NCBI RefSeq assembly: GCF_028622095.1
Contig: NZ_CP115165.1
Location: 648,001 to 712,000 of the forward strand
Length of the DNA stretch: 64,000 nt
Origin: Deinococcus aquaticus
GTDB taxonomy: Bacteria; Deinococcota; Deinococci; Deinococcales; Deinococcaceae
Reading direction: 5' to 3'
In this document: positions 29,001-40,133 of the stretch, piece after piece
Layout: each line of letters starts with the position of its first letter
Position numbering within the stretch: the first letter of the stretch is position 1
Program-made: the position numbers and the translations under genes
The notes under the pieces: model-generated
The model's database searches: none
Told to the model about the DNA's origin: nothing
What the model saw: only the letters and a program-made list of their open reading frames with translations

Positions 29001-30329
29001 TTACGCCGGTTGTGCGCTGCCTAGTTTGCGGCCTTCGCCGTGTTCCTCGGCCTGCACGTCGGCGTTCACGGGGGGCAGTTGCTCGCCGTTCAGGACGCGG
29101 GTGAGGCGGTTCATGTCGAGTTCCTTCTCGCTGCGGGCGACGACCAGGGTGGCGACGCCGTTGCCGATGATGTTGGTGATGGCGCGGCCCTCGCTCATGA
29201 AGCGGTCGATGCCGAGGATCAGGGCGAGGCCCGCGACGGGGACGGTGCCCAGGGCGGCCAGGGTGCCGGCCAGGACCACGAAGCCGCTGCCGGTGACGCC
29301 GGCGGCGCCCTTGCTGGTCAGGAGCAGGATGCCCAGCAGCGCGACTTCCTGAGCGAAAGACAGGTTGGTGTTGGTGGCCTGCGCGATGAACACGGCGGCC
29401 ATGGTCAGGTAGATGCTGGTGCCGTCGAGGTTGAAGGAGTACCCGGTGGGGACGACCAGTCCGACGACGCTCTTGTTCGCGCCGGCGTTTTCCAGTTTGG
29501 TCATCAGGCGCGGCAGGGCGCTCTCGCTGCTGCTGGTGCCCAGCACGAGCAGCAGTTCTTCCTTGATGTAGCGCAGGAACTTCCACAGGCTGAACCCGGC
29601 GAGTTTGGCGATGATGTTCAGCAGGACGAACACGAACAGCGCGCAGGTAAGGTAGAAGGTGCCCATCAGGTACGCGAGCTGCTGGAGGCTGCCGACGCCG
29701 TACTTGCCGATCGTGAAGGCCATCGCGCCGAACGCGCCGATCGGGGCGAGTTTCATGATGAAGCCCAGGATGTTGAACACCATGACGCTGACGGCGTCGA
29801 TGCCTTTCAGGACACGCTGGCCCAGGTCGCCCATGCGGATCAGGGCGAAGCCGCTGAGCAGCGCGATGAGCAGCACCTGCAGCAGGTCCCCCTCGGTGAA
29901 CGCGCTGACGAAGGTGGTGGGGATGACGTGCAGGATGAAGTCCGCGACGGTCTGTTCGCCGGCGGCGTCGGTGTACTTGGTGATGCCGCTGGTGTCCAGG
30001 GTGGCGGGGTTGATGTTCATGCCGCGTCCGGGGCCGACGAGGTTCACGACGACCAGGCCGATCAGCAGGGCGGCGGTGGTAACGACCTCGAAGTACAGCA
30101 GGGCCTTGCCGCCCACCCGGCCGATCTTCTTCGTGTCGCGCATGCTGGCGACGCCGCTGACGACCGTGCAGAAGATGATCGGGCCGATGACGACCTTGAT
30201 CAGTTTGATGAACCCGTCCCCGAGGGGTTTGAGCTGCTCCCCGACGGTGGGGAAGAAGTGCCCGACGGCGACACCGATGACGATGGCGGTCAGAACCTGG
30301 GCGTACAGACTGCGGAAGATCTTGGGCAT
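29001..30329 (-). CDS. dctA: C4-dicarboxylate/proton symporter (DAACS family)
   Basis: 442 residues, about eight membrane helices plus re-entrant loops. Landmarks: [17 protein letters not shown], the serine-rich loop [31 protein letters not shown] and [19 protein letters not shown]. It imports succinate, fumarate and malate with protons or sodium. ATG 30329 has AGGAGG 9 bases upstream. The divergent CitA/DcuS-type sensor and regulator probably control it, which supports the dicarboxylate call over glutamate. Confidence 0.9.
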   Translation of the reverse strand: MPKIFRSLYAQVLTAIVIGVAVGHFFPTVGEQLKPLGDGFIKLIKVVIGPIIFCTVVSGVASMRDTKKIGRVGGKALLYFEVVTTAALLIGLVVVNLVGPGRGMNINPATLDTSGITKYTDAAGEQTVADFILHVIPTTFVSAFTEGDLLQVLLIALLSGFALIRMGDLGQRVLKGIDAVSVMVFNILGFIMKLAPIGAFGAMAFTIGKYGVGSLQQLAYLMGTFYLTCALFVFVLLNIIAKLAGFSLWKFLRYIKEELLLVLGTSSSESALPRLMTKLENAGANKSVVGLVVPTGYSFNLDGTSIYLTMAAVFIAQATNTNLSFAQEVALLGILLLTSKGAAGVTGSGFVVLAGTLAALGTVPVAGLALILGIDRFMSEGRAITNIIGNGVATLVVARSEKELDMNRLTRVLNGEQLPPVNADVQAEEHGEGRKLGSAQPA

Positions 30330-30642
30330 GGGTGGAGCCTCCTGGGGTGGTGGGCGGCTGGAGCGGCCAGCTGCGCTGAGGGCGGGCCGGGTCCAGGCGG
30401 AATGACGGTGACCCTGCGGCGGTGCAGGGGCGGTGCGGGTGGGGGTTGCGTTGCCTGTCAGCATGCGCGGTCCGGGGGGCGCGCGGCCCGCCACGCGGCA
30501 CTCCGGTCCGGGTTGGGGTGGGCTGCGCGCCGTCCTGGTGCCCCTGCACGGCCACGCGGGCGGGGGCGGGTATCGTGCATGGCGTGAACACAAGGCCTGA
30601 TCTGGTCGGGCGCGGTCCGCCCCGGGTGCGGTCAGGTGCGGG
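30330..30642. other. Regulatory intergenic region between dctA and sensor kinase
   Basis: 313 bp between divergent genes, very GC-rich. It must hold both promoters and probably sites for the response regulator at 32295. I see no clear palindrome or consensus promoter. Confidence 0.4.
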
Positions 30643-32294
30643 GTGGGGACGGTGTGGCAGACTGCAGGTCCATTGCCTGTCCGCCTGCCTGTTCCTGATT
30701 CCGCGCGCCTGACGGCCCTGGCGCGCGAGGTGGCGTTGCCGCACACGCCCCGGCTGCTGCGGGTCGCGCCCCGGCTGTTCCTGATGACGCTGGGCGCGTT
30801 CCTGCTGCTGGCGTTGCCGCTGGCGGGGCTGGTCAGTCAGGGCGTGTACAGCGGGATTCACCGGTCGTTCGCAGAGCGGTCGCTGCGGGAGTCGCGGCTG
30901 GTGGCGGCGCTGCCTCCGGTTGTGGCGGCCCTGTCTGGCAACGCGGCCGAGCGCGCGAACCTGAACGCCCTGATGAACCGCTACGGCGCGGTGCTGGGCG
31001 CGGATTACGTGGTGGTCACGGACCGGGCGGCGCGGCGCGTCACGCACCCGGAGGCCGCGCGGATCGGGGAGCACATGGCGGGTGGGGATTTCACGGCGTT
31101 CCTGCGGGGCCGCAGCGTCACGGAGACGGTGCAGGGCACGCTGGGGCCGTCCGTGCGGGCCAAGGTGCCGGTCGTGGACGGGCAGGGGCGGGTGCTGGGG
31201 CTGGCCAGCGTGGGCTTCCTGCTGCCCAGGTTGCGGGACGTGTTCCGGGACGTTCTGCGCGCCGCGCTGCCCTGGTACCTGGGGGCGCTGGGACTGGCGC
31301 TGCTGCTGGCGCTGCTGGTGGCCCGGCGGGTGCGCTCCGAGATGCTGGGCCTGGAACCCGAGCAGATCGCCGGGGGCCTGCGGCAGTACCGGGCGGTCCT
31401 GAACACCCTGGAGGAGGGCGTGCTGGTCACGCGGGCCGGGCAGGTGTTCGTGATGAACCCGCAGGCGCGCGCGCTGCTGGGCACGGCCGGGGGCACGCTG
31501 CCGCTGCCGTGGCCGCCGGGGCTGCCGCTGCCCGCGCCGGGGGCCGGGCCGGTCACGGCGGACGTGGGGGGCCGCCCGGTGCTGCTGGCCGCGCAGGAGG
31601 CCGGGGACGGGGCGGTCGTGGTGACCCTGCGGGACCTGGCGCGCGTGCGGGCGCTGGCGGACGAGCTGACGCAGTCGCAGCGCTACGCGGAGCTGCTGCG
31701 CGCGCAGACGCACGAGTTCACGAACCGCCTGCACACCCTGGCGGGCCTGTTGCACCTGGGCGAGACGCGCGAGGCCCTGGCCCTGATTCACGAGCAGTCG
31801 GCGCGGCACGGCGCGCATGCGGACGCGGTGCGCTCGCTGCGGCACCTGCGGCTGTCGGCGCTGCTGCTGGGCAAGTTCGACCGGGCCGCCGAGCGGCGCG
31901 TCACCCTGACGCTGGACCCCCTGTCGGGCCTGCCGCCCCAGTTGCCGCCGGGCGTGCTGGACCTGCTGGAACTCGCCAGCGGGAACCTGATCGAGAACGC
32001 GCTGGAGGCCGCGAGCGGCACGCCGGACGCGCAGGTGCGGGTCCTGATCGCCGCCGACCCGGAAGGCGTGGTGCTGGAGGTCCGGGACAGCGGGCCGGGT
32101 GTCCCGCCGGAACTGACGCACTCGCTGACCCGCCGGGGCGTGAGCAGCCGGGGCGCGGGGCGCGGGGTGGGCCTGGCGCTCGTCGCGGACCACGCGCAGG
32201 CGCTGGGAGCCACCCTCACGCACGACCGCGTCACGGACGCGGCCCGCACCTGGACGTGCTTCACGCTGGACGTGCCCCTGCCGGGAGGCGAAGA

Positions 32295-32298
<4 letters not shown>
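30643..32298 (+). CDS. Sensor histidine kinase, CitA/DcuS family
   Basis: 551 residues. TM1 near 46-66; a periplasmic PAS-like sensor (about 67-205, with [18 protein letters not shown] and [19 protein letters not shown]); TM2 near 212-230; a cytoplasmic PAS; then the phospho-acceptor helix [18 protein letters not shown] with His357, and the ATPase with NLIENALEA and DSGPGVPPE. This family senses extracellular citrate or C4-dicarboxylates. GTG 30643 is used; other GTG/TTG starts slightly downstream are possible. The stop overlaps the regulator ATG by 4 bases. Confidence 0.88.
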
Positions 32299-32966
<668 letters not shown>

Positions 32967-32979
32967 AGATGGGCCATAG

Positions 32980-33055
32980 GTGATGGTTGATAGACCAGCT
33001 CAGGCATCGGCTTCAGCAGAAGCTTCTATCACCCATCCACCATCAATCATCATCT
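32980..33055. repeat. Imperfect heptamer-type hairpin
   Basis: Left words GGTGATGGTTGATAG (from ~32980) face CTATCACCCATCCACCATCA on the right (from ~33026). A GCTTC-AGCA-GAAGC mini-hairpin lies inside. It lies between the response regulator and lpdA. Confidence 0.55.
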
Positions 33056-33117
33056 GTCCCTGACGGGGGAACGGGTCACCCTGGGCGTTTCGGGGGGGTG
33101 GTACGCTGCAAAGCGCT

Positions 33118-34524
33118 ATGGATTCTTTCGACGTACTGGTGATTGGTGGGGGCCCCGCGGGTTACGTGGCGGCCATTCGTGCGGCCCAGCTGGGCTTCAA
33201 AACGGCCTGCGTGGACGCCTTCGAGCGGAACGGCAAGGCCAGCCTGGGGGGCACCTGCCTGAACGTGGGCTGCATTCCCAGCAAGGCGATGCTGGACAGC
33301 AGCGAGAAGTTCGAGGTCATGCAGCATGACTTCGCCGAGCACGGCATCAACGTGCAGGGCGCGTCCCTGGACATCGCGAAGATGCTGGGCCGCAAGAACG
33401 GCGTGGTCGACAAGCTGACGGGCGGTGTAGCCTACCTGTTCAAGAAGAACAAGATCACGTCGTTCTTCGGGCTGGGCAAGCTGGTCCGCGCGGACGGCGA
33501 CGGCTGGATCGTGGACGCCGCCGGCACCGAGGTCCGCGCCGCGCGCGTGATCGTCGCGACCGGCAGCAGCCCCCGCGCGCTCCCCCTGGCGCCCTTCGGC
33601 GGGCACATCGTGGAGAACAGCGGCGCGCTGGAATTCACGGCCGTCCCGGAGAAACTCGGCGTGATTGGCGCGGGCGTCATTGGCCTGGAACTCGGCAGCG
33701 TCTGGCGCCGCCTGGGGGCCGACGTGACCGTCCTGGAAGCCATGCCCGGCTTCCTGATGGCCGCCGACGACGCGATTGCCAAGGAGGGCCTCAAGCTCTT
33801 CAAGAAGCAGGGCCTGGACTTCCACTTCGGCGTGAACATCACCTCTGTCGAGCAGGACGAGAGCGGCGTGAGCGTCACGTACACCGAGCAGGACAAAGAA
33901 GTCACCGCCCGTTTCGACAAGCTGATCGTGTCCATCGGCCGCGTGCCGCACACGCAGGGCCTCGGAGCCGACGCGGTGGGCCTCGCGCTGGATGAACGCG
34001 GCTTCGTGAAAGTCGACCAGCACTACCGCACCAACCTCCAGAACGTCTTTGCCATCGGCGACGTGATCGGCGGCGCCATGCTGGCCCACAAGGCCGAGGA
34101 AGAAGGCGTGGCCCTCGCCGAGATGCTGGCCGGGCAGGCCGGGCACGTGAACTACGACGTGATCCCCTGGGTGATCTACACCAGCCCCGAGATCGCCTGG
34201 GCCGGCCTGACCGAGAAGCAGGCCAAAGACAGGGGCCTGAGCATCAAGACCGGGCAGTTCCCGTTCAGCGCCAACGGACGCGCCCTCGGTCACGGCGACA
34301 CGCGCGGCTTCGTGAAGATCATCGCGGACGCCCAGACCGACAAACTCCTAGGCGTGCACATGATCGGCGGCGGCGTCAGCGAACTGATCGGCGAGGTCGT
34401 CGCCATCATGGAATTCGGCGGTAGCAGCGAAGACCTCGCCCGCACCGTCCACGCCCACCCCACCCTCAGCGAAGTCGTCAAAGAAGCCGCCCTGGCCACC
34501 GATAAACGCGCCCTACACATGTAA
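33118..34524 (+). CDS. lpdA: Dihydrolipoyl dehydrogenase
   Basis: The E3 subunit of 2-oxoacid dehydrogenase complexes: reoxidises dihydrolipoamide with FAD and NAD+. 468 residues. FAD-binding [17 protein letters not shown] at the N-terminus; redox disulfide [16 protein letters not shown]-binding [16 protein letters not shown] ribityl contact [10 protein letters not shown]-terminal [10 protein letters not shown] with the catalytic His-Glu region. E1/E2 genes are not in the window. TACGCT lies 10 bases before ATG 33118. Confidence 0.95.
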   Translation: MDSFDVLVIGGGPAGYVAAIRAAQLGFKTACVDAFERNGKASLGGTCLNVGCIPSKAMLDSSEKFEVMQHDFAEHGINVQGASLDIAKMLGRKNGVVDKLTGGVAYLFKKNKITSFFGLGKLVRADGDGWIVDAAGTEVRAARVIVATGSSPRALPLAPFGGHIVENSGALEFTAVPEKLGVIGAGVIGLELGSVWRRLGADVTVLEAMPGFLMAADDAIAKEGLKLFKKQGLDFHFGVNITSVEQDESGVSVTYTEQDKEVTARFDKLIVSIGRVPHTQGLGADAVGLALDERGFVKVDQHYRTNLQNVFAIGDVIGGAMLAHKAEEEGVALAEMLAGQAGHVNYDVIPWVIYTSPEIAWAGLTEKQAKDRGLSIKTGQFPFSANGRALGHGDTRGFVKIIADAQTDKLLGVHMIGGGVSELIGEVVAIMEFGGSSEDLARTVHAHPTLSEVVKEAALATDKRALHM

Positions 34525-34536
34525 TTTCCGCACTCC

Positions 34537-34570
34537 GGGCGGGGCGTGACCACAACTGTCCGCCCCGCCC
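34537..34570 (+). terminator. Hairpin after lpdA
   Basis: GGGCGGGGCG (34537-34546) pairs with CGCCCCGCCC (34561-34570), with a 14-base loop. No T-run follows, so termination may be weak or Rho-assisted. Confidence 0.65.
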
Positions 34571-34593
34571 CTCGCATGCCCCACACACACCAC

Positions 34594-34622
34594 TTGACGA
34601 ATGCACCGAAAGCCTGTATCTT
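34594..34622 (+). promoter_or_regulatory. Promoter of tRNA-Glu
   Basis: TTGACG (34594-34599), exactly 17 bases, then TATCTT (34617-34622). Near-consensus for the housekeeping sigma factor. It would start transcription about 70 bases before the mature tRNA 5' end. Confidence 0.75.
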
Positions 34623-34685
34623 TCTGTGCGTGCCGGAAACGGCGCCCCTTGAAAGGCAGAAAGCGAAGGCGCAAGCCAACGACAA

Positions 34686-34772
<87 letters not shown>

Positions 34773-34774
34773 AA

Positions 34775-34812
34775 CAGCAGCGCCTCCGCCCACGCGGAGG
34801 CGCTGCTGCTTT
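34775..34812 (+). terminator. Terminator after tRNA-Glu
   Basis: CAGCAGCGCCTCCGC (34775-34789) pairs with GCGGAGGCGCTGCTG (34794-34808) over a 4-base loop, followed by CTTT. Confidence 0.9.
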
Positions 34813-34909
34813 ACATGTGCCCGTTTACATGTACCCGGCGGCCGGTTGCAGGGCCACAGACAGTCAGTCGGCACAGGCCGCTGCGGCCCAGAGTTCTATA
34901 CTGCCCCGC

Positions 34910-36082
34910 GTGACTCCTGAGCACCAGCCCCTCCCGCATCCTGCCCGGCCCCGCTGGGTGGGGTGGCTGATCGCCCTGGTACCGGTCTTCCCGCCTCTGT
35001 ACTTCGCGGCGCTGGCCTGCCTGGGTCACCTGCGTACCCTGCCGCTCACGGCGCGGCGCGTGCTGTTCTTCTTCGCGGCCACGCAACTGATCGCGGCGCT
35101 GTTCACCCCTGCCCCCCTGCTGTCGGTCGGGCTGGCTGCCGCACGTACCCTCCTGATCCTCGCCATGGTCGCAGCCGGCGTGTACCTGCAGCGCAGCGCA
35201 GCCCTACGCCCGCTGCTGTGGGGGCAACTCCTGATCTTCGCCAGCGCCTGGGCCTACACCCTGAACACGCAGGGCTGGGCGGGCGTGCAGGAACGCCTGG
35301 GGCACCCCTACTACTACGTGGTGTCCCTGGGGCTGGTGGCCGTCATTGCCCTGTGGATCACCCTGTACTGGAAAGGCGGCGGCTGGTGGCGCTGGCCAGC
35401 CGGGGCGGCCGCCCTGGCCACCCTGCTGGCCGCCGGGAGTCGCGGCCCCATCATTGCCCTGATCACCGGCACGCTGGCCGCTCTGGCCTTCCAGCAGGGC
35501 AGGAGGCGCCCCTGGGTCCTGCTGCCCGCCGTGGCCATTGTGCTGACTGCCACCCTGAGCACCCGCCTGGACATTCCCCTGCAACCCGTCGAGCGCCTCC
35601 TGAACGACCAGACCAGCGGCCGCGAGTACGTCTGGCGTGACGCGGTGCAGGGCTGGCAGACCGCGCCAGTCGGCGGGGTCGGCCCGTACCAGGGCGGCCC
35701 GTACCTGACGTACCTGTTCAAGGACGGTTGCCAGCTCACCCCGACCCTGCAACGCAACGAGATCAGTTGCCCCGACACCCTCAGCCGCTGGTCCAGCGTG
35801 TGGCTGATCGCCCACAACGCCTGGCTGCACTGGCTACTGGAAACCGGCGTGATCGGCACGGCCGGCCTGCTGACCGTCATGGGGTACGGCCTGTGGCGCG
35901 CCACCCGGCAGGGCGACCCGCTGACCCTGGCGGTCCTGTTCGGCTACACCGCCATGAACGTCGTTGATGTGGTCATCGCGCTGCCCAGTCAGCATTTCGC
36001 GGAACTGTGGTGGGTGCTGATCGGGGTGACGCTCAGGCCCGCACCGGAGCGAGCAGACGCCACAGCGCAGCCACGCCCATGA
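34910..36082 (+). CDS. O-antigen ligase/polymerase-like membrane protein
   Basis: 390 residues with about ten membrane helices (for example [17 protein letters not shown] near 22 and [20 protein letters not shown] near 75). The layout matches WaaL/Wzy-type proteins: [19 protein letters not shown], then a large periplasmic loop with [17 protein letters not shown] and a conserved [15 protein letters not shown] (the His region needed for glycan transfer). It would ligate or polymerise lipid-linked glycans at the outer face of the inner membrane. GC-rich, unlike the second polymerase at 43628. TATACT lies 7 bases before GTG 34910. It overlaps the convergent gene by 50 bp. Confidence 0.8.
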   Translation: MTPEHQPLPHPARPRWVGWLIALVPVFPPLYFAALACLGHLRTLPLTARRVLFFFAATQLIAALFTPAPLLSVGLAAARTLLILAMVAAGVYLQRSAALRPLLWGQLLIFASAWAYTLNTQGWAGVQERLGHPYYYVVSLGLVAVIALWITLYWKGGGWWRWPAGAAALATLLAAGSRGPIIALITGTLAALAFQQGRRRPWVLLPAVAIVLTATLSTRLDIPLQPVERLLNDQTSGREYVWRDAVQGWQTAPVGGVGPYQGGPYLTYLFKDGCQLTPTLQRNEISCPDTLSRWSSVWLIAHNAWLHWLLETGVIGTAGLLTVMGYGLWRATRQGDPLTLAVLFGYTAMNVVDVVIALPSQHFAELWWVLIGVTLRPAPERADATAQPRP

Positions 36083-36941
36083 CGACAGCCAGCGCCGCCC
36101 CCCCTAGCACCGGGACGGTCACAGGGGCAGTCGTATCCATGGTCACCTGCGGGAAGTACACGTAGGCGCACCCCCGGGTGACGGTCGAACCCAGACACTC
36201 CACGGTCACGGTGAGTGAGCGTGCATCGGGGAAGCGGGTCAGTGACAGGGCGGGAGACACCCCCTTCAACTTGCTGCCCCGCTGCACGTCCACCACCTGC
36301 CCCTGCACCCGCGTGGTGACCCGGAAGGGCTGCGGGGCGTACACGTACAGGCTGGCGTTCAGCAGCTTCCCTTCGGGCCAGGCCAACTGTATGTCTCGGT
36401 CAGTCACGCGGCGCAGGAAGTTCACCCCATCAAATTGCAGAGGACCTGTTCCAGAAACCGTCAGCGGCGTTCCTGGGGCATTCAGCACCAGTCGCTCGGT
36501 GTGCAGGCCCACTCCCTGACGTGCCGTTGCAGGCATAGGTTGCACCATACGCACTTGCGTCCAATACTGACTCACTGGAACGGTGCAAGGCTTGTGATCA
36601 CAAAGGTACGTCATCGTGAGCTTATGCACGCCCCGGTTCACAAAAGCGCCTGTCCGTTCTGGGAGTTCGAATTTACCCGCTGGGAACGTCCGGCGACCCA
36701 GTGGCTGTCCGTCCAGCACGGCAGTTGCGGTCACGGCCATCACGGGTGAGTACAACTGGTATTCCAGCTCTACGAACTGCGCAGCATCCAGCGTGAAGGT
36801 CAGGGTGCTGCGGTCCGCCTGCGGAACCCGGTAGTAGTTCACCCCATCAAACTTGGGTTCAGACAGGCCGGCCAGGATCCACCCGGCCGGCACGTCTGTT
36901 CTCAGGTCGACGGTGGTGACGGTGGGTTCAGGCGCGGCCAT
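36033..36941 (-). CDS. Membrane-anchored protein with duplicated beta domain
   Basis: 302 residues, not recognised. Two related beta-rich halves: [20 protein letters not shown] near residue 30 and [20 protein letters not shown] near 170. A C-terminal hydrophobic segment (about 277-296, [19 protein letters not shown]) is followed by Arg, a single membrane anchor. No N-terminal signal is evident with this start. The start lies 14 bases inside the end of rmlD, so it belongs to the polysaccharide operon. The last 50 bases are antisense to the end of the ligase-like gene. Confidence 0.7.
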   Translation of the reverse strand: MAAPEPTVTTVDLRTDVPAGWILAGLSEPKFDGVNYYRVPQADRSTLTFTLDAAQFVELEYQLYSPVMAVTATAVLDGQPLGRRTFPAGKFELPERTGAFVNRGVHKLTMTYLCDHKPCTVPVSQYWTQVRMVQPMPATARQGVGLHTERLVLNAPGTPLTVSGTGPLQFDGVNFLRRVTDRDIQLAWPEGKLLNASLYVYAPQPFRVTTRVQGQVVDVQRGSKLKGVSPALSLTRFPDARSLTVTVECLGSTVTRGCAYVYFPQVTMDTTAPVTVPVLGGAALAVVMGVAALWRLLAPVRA

Positions 36942-37659
36942 CGCTCCAGGATGCCACGAGTACCTGCCAGCGGTCGGTGTTCAGGCTGACGTCGCCGGGC
37001 AGGGTCACGCCGGCCTGAGCGCGCGTGCCTTCCTGCACGTCGGGTTTGCGGCGGCGGGCCAGTTCGAAAACGCTCTTGCGCTCGGTGACGATGTGCAGCA
37101 GGTCGTGCGGGATCTCATGGGCGTGCGTGATGGCCTGCGCGATCTGCGGGGCCAGCACGTCCACGTAGTCCTGGCCGGTGTAAACGTCGCTGAAGGCGAC
37201 CGGGTACGCGAACTCGCGGGGGCGGAAGCTGGTGCGAATGATCAGGTGATCACCCGCGGCGCGGGCCGCCTCTTCGGCGACCAGTTTGGTCAACGAGTAG
37301 TAGTTGACGACCGGGCCGGGCGTGTCGTCCTCGTGGTAACCACCGGTGTCGCCGCTGAACACGTAATCGGTGCTGATGTGGATCAGTTTGGCGTTCACGG
37401 CATTCGCGGCGGCCGCCATGGTGCGGGTGCCGACCACGTTGGCGTTCCAGCAGGCAGCGCGGTCCTTCTCGGCGCCGCCCACGTTGGTGTACGCGGCGGC
37501 GTGCACGATCAGGTCCGGCTGTTCACGGCGTGCCACGTCCAGTACCTGTGCGGCGTCCGTGATGTTCATCTCGGCGGAAGCCGGGGCGACGATACCGGGC
37601 AGCAGGGCGCGCAGTTCGGTGCCCAGTCGGCCGCCGCCGCCCGTCAGGAGGATCTTCAT
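36928..37659 (-). CDS. rmlD: dTDP-4-dehydrorhamnose reductase-like protein (short)
   Basis: Short-chain dehydrogenase fold. Nucleotide loop LLTGGGGRLGTELRA, ISTDYVFSGDTGGYHEDD and YSLTK (catalytic Tyr/Lys) fit RmlD, which reduces the 4-keto group with NADPH in dTDP-L-rhamnose synthesis. At 243 residues it is some 40-50 shorter than usual RmlD, so the C-terminal region is reduced and the product could differ. ATG 37659 overlaps the stop of rmlC by 4 bases; a GTG at 37677 is possible. Confidence 0.82.
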   Translation of the reverse strand: MKILLTGGGGRLGTELRALLPGIVAPASAEMNITDAAQVLDVARREQPDLIVHAAAYTNVGGAEKDRAACWNANVVGTRTMAAAANAVNAKLIHISTDYVFSGDTGGYHEDDTPGPVVNYYSLTKLVAEEAARAAGDHLIIRTSFRPREFAYPVAFSDVYTGQDYVDVLAPQIAQAITHAHEIPHDLLHIVTERKSVFELARRRKPDVQEGTRAQAGVTLPGDVSLNTDRWQVLVASWSDGRA

Positions 37660-38204
37660 CCCATGTCCTCGGCCCACAGGTCGTCACCGAAATGATTCCA
37701 GGGCAGGCGGCCCTCGTTGGGGTCGGTGATGTCAAACTGGGCGTCCATGGTGTACAGCAGGGTCGCCCCCTGCTCGCCCGCCTGATACCCGTGCGCGACG
37801 CCGCTGGGAATGTGCACCATCATGGGTTGCTCGCCACTGAACACCAGTTTGCGTTTCACGCCCAGGGTGGGGCTCCCGGCGCGGCAGTCGACCAGCCAGA
37901 TCATCAGCTGGCCCTGCAGCACGCACCAGATCTCGTTCTGTTCCTGCTTCACGTGAATGTGGAAGGCATTGATGCGTTTCGGGGCGGCCCACGACACGCT
38001 GATCTGTCGGGGCGTCAGCTGGCCCGGCAGGCTCTGCACGCCCTGTTCGTCCAAGCGGACGTACTCCATGAACGCGCCGTTCTCGCTGCGGTTCTTCTTC
38101 AGCGCGTGAAACCACACGCCGTCTATCTGTGGGGCGGCCGGGTAGGTTTCGAATTTCAGTTCCTGCGCGTACTCGGGCGCGAGTTTGATGGTGTGTTCAG
38201 GCAT
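37656..38204 (-). CDS. rmlC: dTDP-sugar 3,5-epimerase-like cupin
   Basis: 182 residues, RmlC-type cupin: [20 protein letters not shown] and [13 protein letters not shown], with NEGRLPWN near the end. RmlC epimerises C3 and C5 of dTDP-4-keto-6-deoxyglucose. The family His is present (NAFHIH), but the usual NYY region after the first C-terminal Tyr reads AQF, so the catalytic Tyr seems replaced by Phe. It might epimerise differently. It overlaps rmlA by 8 bases. Confidence 0.8.
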   Translation of the reverse strand: MPEHTIKLAPEYAQELKFETYPAAPQIDGVWFHALKKNRSENGAFMEYVRLDEQGVQSLPGQLTPRQISVSWAAPKRINAFHIHVKQEQNEIWCVLQGQLMIWLVDCRAGSPTLGVKRKLVFSGEQPMMVHIPSGVAHGYQAGEQGATLLYTMDAQFDITDPNEGRLPWNHFGDDLWAEDMG

Positions 38205-39096
38205 GGCGTTTCTCCTTGCTCAGTTTCAGCAGGTACTTCCCGTACCCGTTCTTGGCGAGTTTCTGCGCCTGCTCCAGCAGCATCTCTGTGCTGATCCAGC
38301 CGTTGCGCCACGCGATCTCCTCGGGCGAGGCGATCTTCAGGCCCTGACGGTGCTCGATGGCCTGCACGAACAGACTGGCTTCCAGCATGCTCTCGTGCGT
38401 GCCGGTGTCCAACCACGCAAAGCCACGGCGCATGAGTTGCACGTCCAGCAGACCCTCATTCAGGTAGGTGCTGTTCACGTCCGTGATTTCCAGTTCCCCG
38501 CGCAGCGAAGGCTTGATGCTGCGGGCAATGTCGACCACGCGCTCGTCATAGAAGTACAGCCCGGTGACCGCGTAGTCGGATTTCGGTTCGGCTGGCTTCT
38601 CCTCGATAGAGAGCGCCTTCCCGCTGTCATCAAAATCCACGACGCCGTAGCGTTCCGGGTCGCTCACCTGGTACGCGAACACGGTGGCGCCCTCGGTGCG
38701 GCTGTTGGCGTCCTGCATCAGGTCCGACAGGTCGTTTCCGTAGAAGATGTTGTCACCCAGCACGAGGGCGCTGGGGTGGCCGGCAATGAAGTCCTCACCG
38801 ATCAGGAACGCCTGCGCCAGCCCATCGGGTTTGGGCTGCACCGCGTACTCCAGACGAATACCCCACTGCGATCCGTCGCCGAGCAGCTGCCTGAAGCGGG
38901 GGGTGTCCTCGGGAGTGCTGATGATCAGGATGTCCTGCATGCCGCCCAACATCAGGGTGGTCAGCGGGTAGTAGATCATCGGCTTATCGTAGATGGGCAA
39001 CAGTTGCTTGCTGACCGCGATGGTCGCTGGGTACAGGCGCGTGCCGGACCCACCCGCCAGGATGATGCCCCGGCGGGACGTGGTGAACGCCGTCAC
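38197..39096 (-). CDS. rmlA: Glucose-1-phosphate thymidylyltransferase
   Basis: Makes dTDP-glucose from dTTP and glucose 1-phosphate, the first step of dTDP-sugar synthesis. 299 residues, the short RmlA form. [22 protein letters not shown] is the nucleotide loop; [13 protein letters not shown] carries the metal Asp; [20 protein letters not shown] and [15 protein letters not shown] are typical. ATG 39096 overlaps the stop of rmlB by 4 bases. Confidence 0.95.
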   Translation of the reverse strand: MTAFTTSRRGIILAGGSGTRLYPATIAVSKQLLPIYDKPMIYYPLTTLMLGGMQDILIISTPEDTPRFRQLLGDGSQWGIRLEYAVQPKPDGLAQAFLIGEDFIAGHPSALVLGDNIFYGNDLSDLMQDANSRTEGATVFAYQVSDPERYGVVDFDDSGKALSIEEKPAEPKSDYAVTGLYFYDERVVDIARSIKPSLRGELEITDVNSTYLNEGLLDVQLMRRGFAWLDTGTHESMLEASLFVQAIEHRQGLKIASPEEIAWRNGWISTEMLLEQAQKLAKNGYGKYLLKLSKEKRHA

Positions 39097-40130
39097 TTCG
39101 ACTCGGTTCCCGCGAGACGCTCGGCGTACTGCCGGTCGTAGTACTCGCGGAACTCGCCGCTACGGATTGGTTCCCACCACCAGCGGTTGTCCACGTACCA
39201 GCGAGCAGCCTCCGCGACCGCCTGTTTGGGGTCGTACTTCGGCTCCCAGCCCAGGGTGCGCAGCTTGTCCACGTTCATGGAGTACCGGCGGTCATGGCCG
39301 GGACGATCCGTCACGTGCTTCACGAGGCCGTGATCCTTCCCGAGGGTATCAAGAACGATGTCCACCATCTCCAGGTTCGTCATCTCGCGCCCGGTGCCGA
39401 CGTTGTACACCTCACCGATCTCGCCCCTCAGCAGCACGGCCTCGATGCCAGTGCAGTGGTCGTACACGTGCGCGTAATCCCGCATCTGCAGGCCGTCACC
39501 GTACACGGGCAGCGGCTCGCCCAGAATGGCGTTCGTACTGAACAGCGGCACGGCCTTCTCCGGGTACTGGTACGGCCCGACGTTGTTCGCGCCTCGCGTG
39601 ATCGTCACGGGAATGCCGTACGTGATCGCGTATGCCTGCACCAGTTGATCGGCGGCCGCCTTGCTGGCCGCGTACGGGCTGCGCGGGGCGAGCTCGTCCG
39701 TCTCCACGCTCTGGTGGTTGTCCTTGATGTGGCCGTACACCTCGTCCGTGCTGATGTGATGCAGGCGGATCCCAAGTTCACGCGCCACTTCCAGCAGGAC
39801 GTGTGTGCCGCGCACGTTCGTGTCCGTGAACACCAGCGGCCCCAGGATGCTCTGATCCACGTGCGTCTCGGCCGCGAAGTTCACGATCAGATCGATGGCC
39901 TCGTCCTGGCAGGTGCGGCGCACCAGATCCTGATCCCCGATATCCCCTACGACCAGTGACACGTTCGCCGTGTCCCACAGGTCATGCAGGTTCTCCTTAC
40001 GGCCCGCGTACGTCAGTTTGTCGTACACCACCACACGGCTCTCCGGGTGCTGCTCCAGCCAGTACCGCACGAAATTACTCCCGATAAACCCGCAACCACC
40101 CGTCACCAGCAAACTCTTGATTTCACGCAT
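39093..40130 (-). CDS. rmlB: dTDP-glucose 4,6-dehydratase
   Basis: Second step: converts dTDP-glucose to dTDP-4-keto-6-deoxyglucose with bound NAD+. 345 residues. [17 protein letters not shown] (NAD loop), [17 protein letters not shown] (catalytic Asp-Glu), [12 protein letters not shown] (Tyr/Lys), [14 protein letters not shown] and [10 protein letters not shown]. In operon with rmlA, rmlC and rmlD. Confidence 0.95.
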   Translation of the reverse strand: MREIKSLLVTGGCGFIGSNFVRYWLEQHPESRVVVYDKLTYAGRKENLHDLWDTANVSLVVGDIGDQDLVRRTCQDEAIDLIVNFAAETHVDQSILGPLVFTDTNVRGTHVLLEVARELGIRLHHISTDEVYGHIKDNHQSVETDELAPRSPYAASKAAADQLVQAYAITYGIPVTITRGANNVGPYQYPEKAVPLFSTNAILGEPLPVYGDGLQMRDYAHVYDHCTGIEAVLLRGEIGEVYNVGTGREMTNLEMVDIVLDTLGKDHGLVKHVTDRPGHDRRYSMNVDKLRTLGWEPKYDPKQAVAEAARWYVDNRWWWEPIRSGEFREYYDRQYAERLAGTESK

Positions 40131-40133
40131 ACG

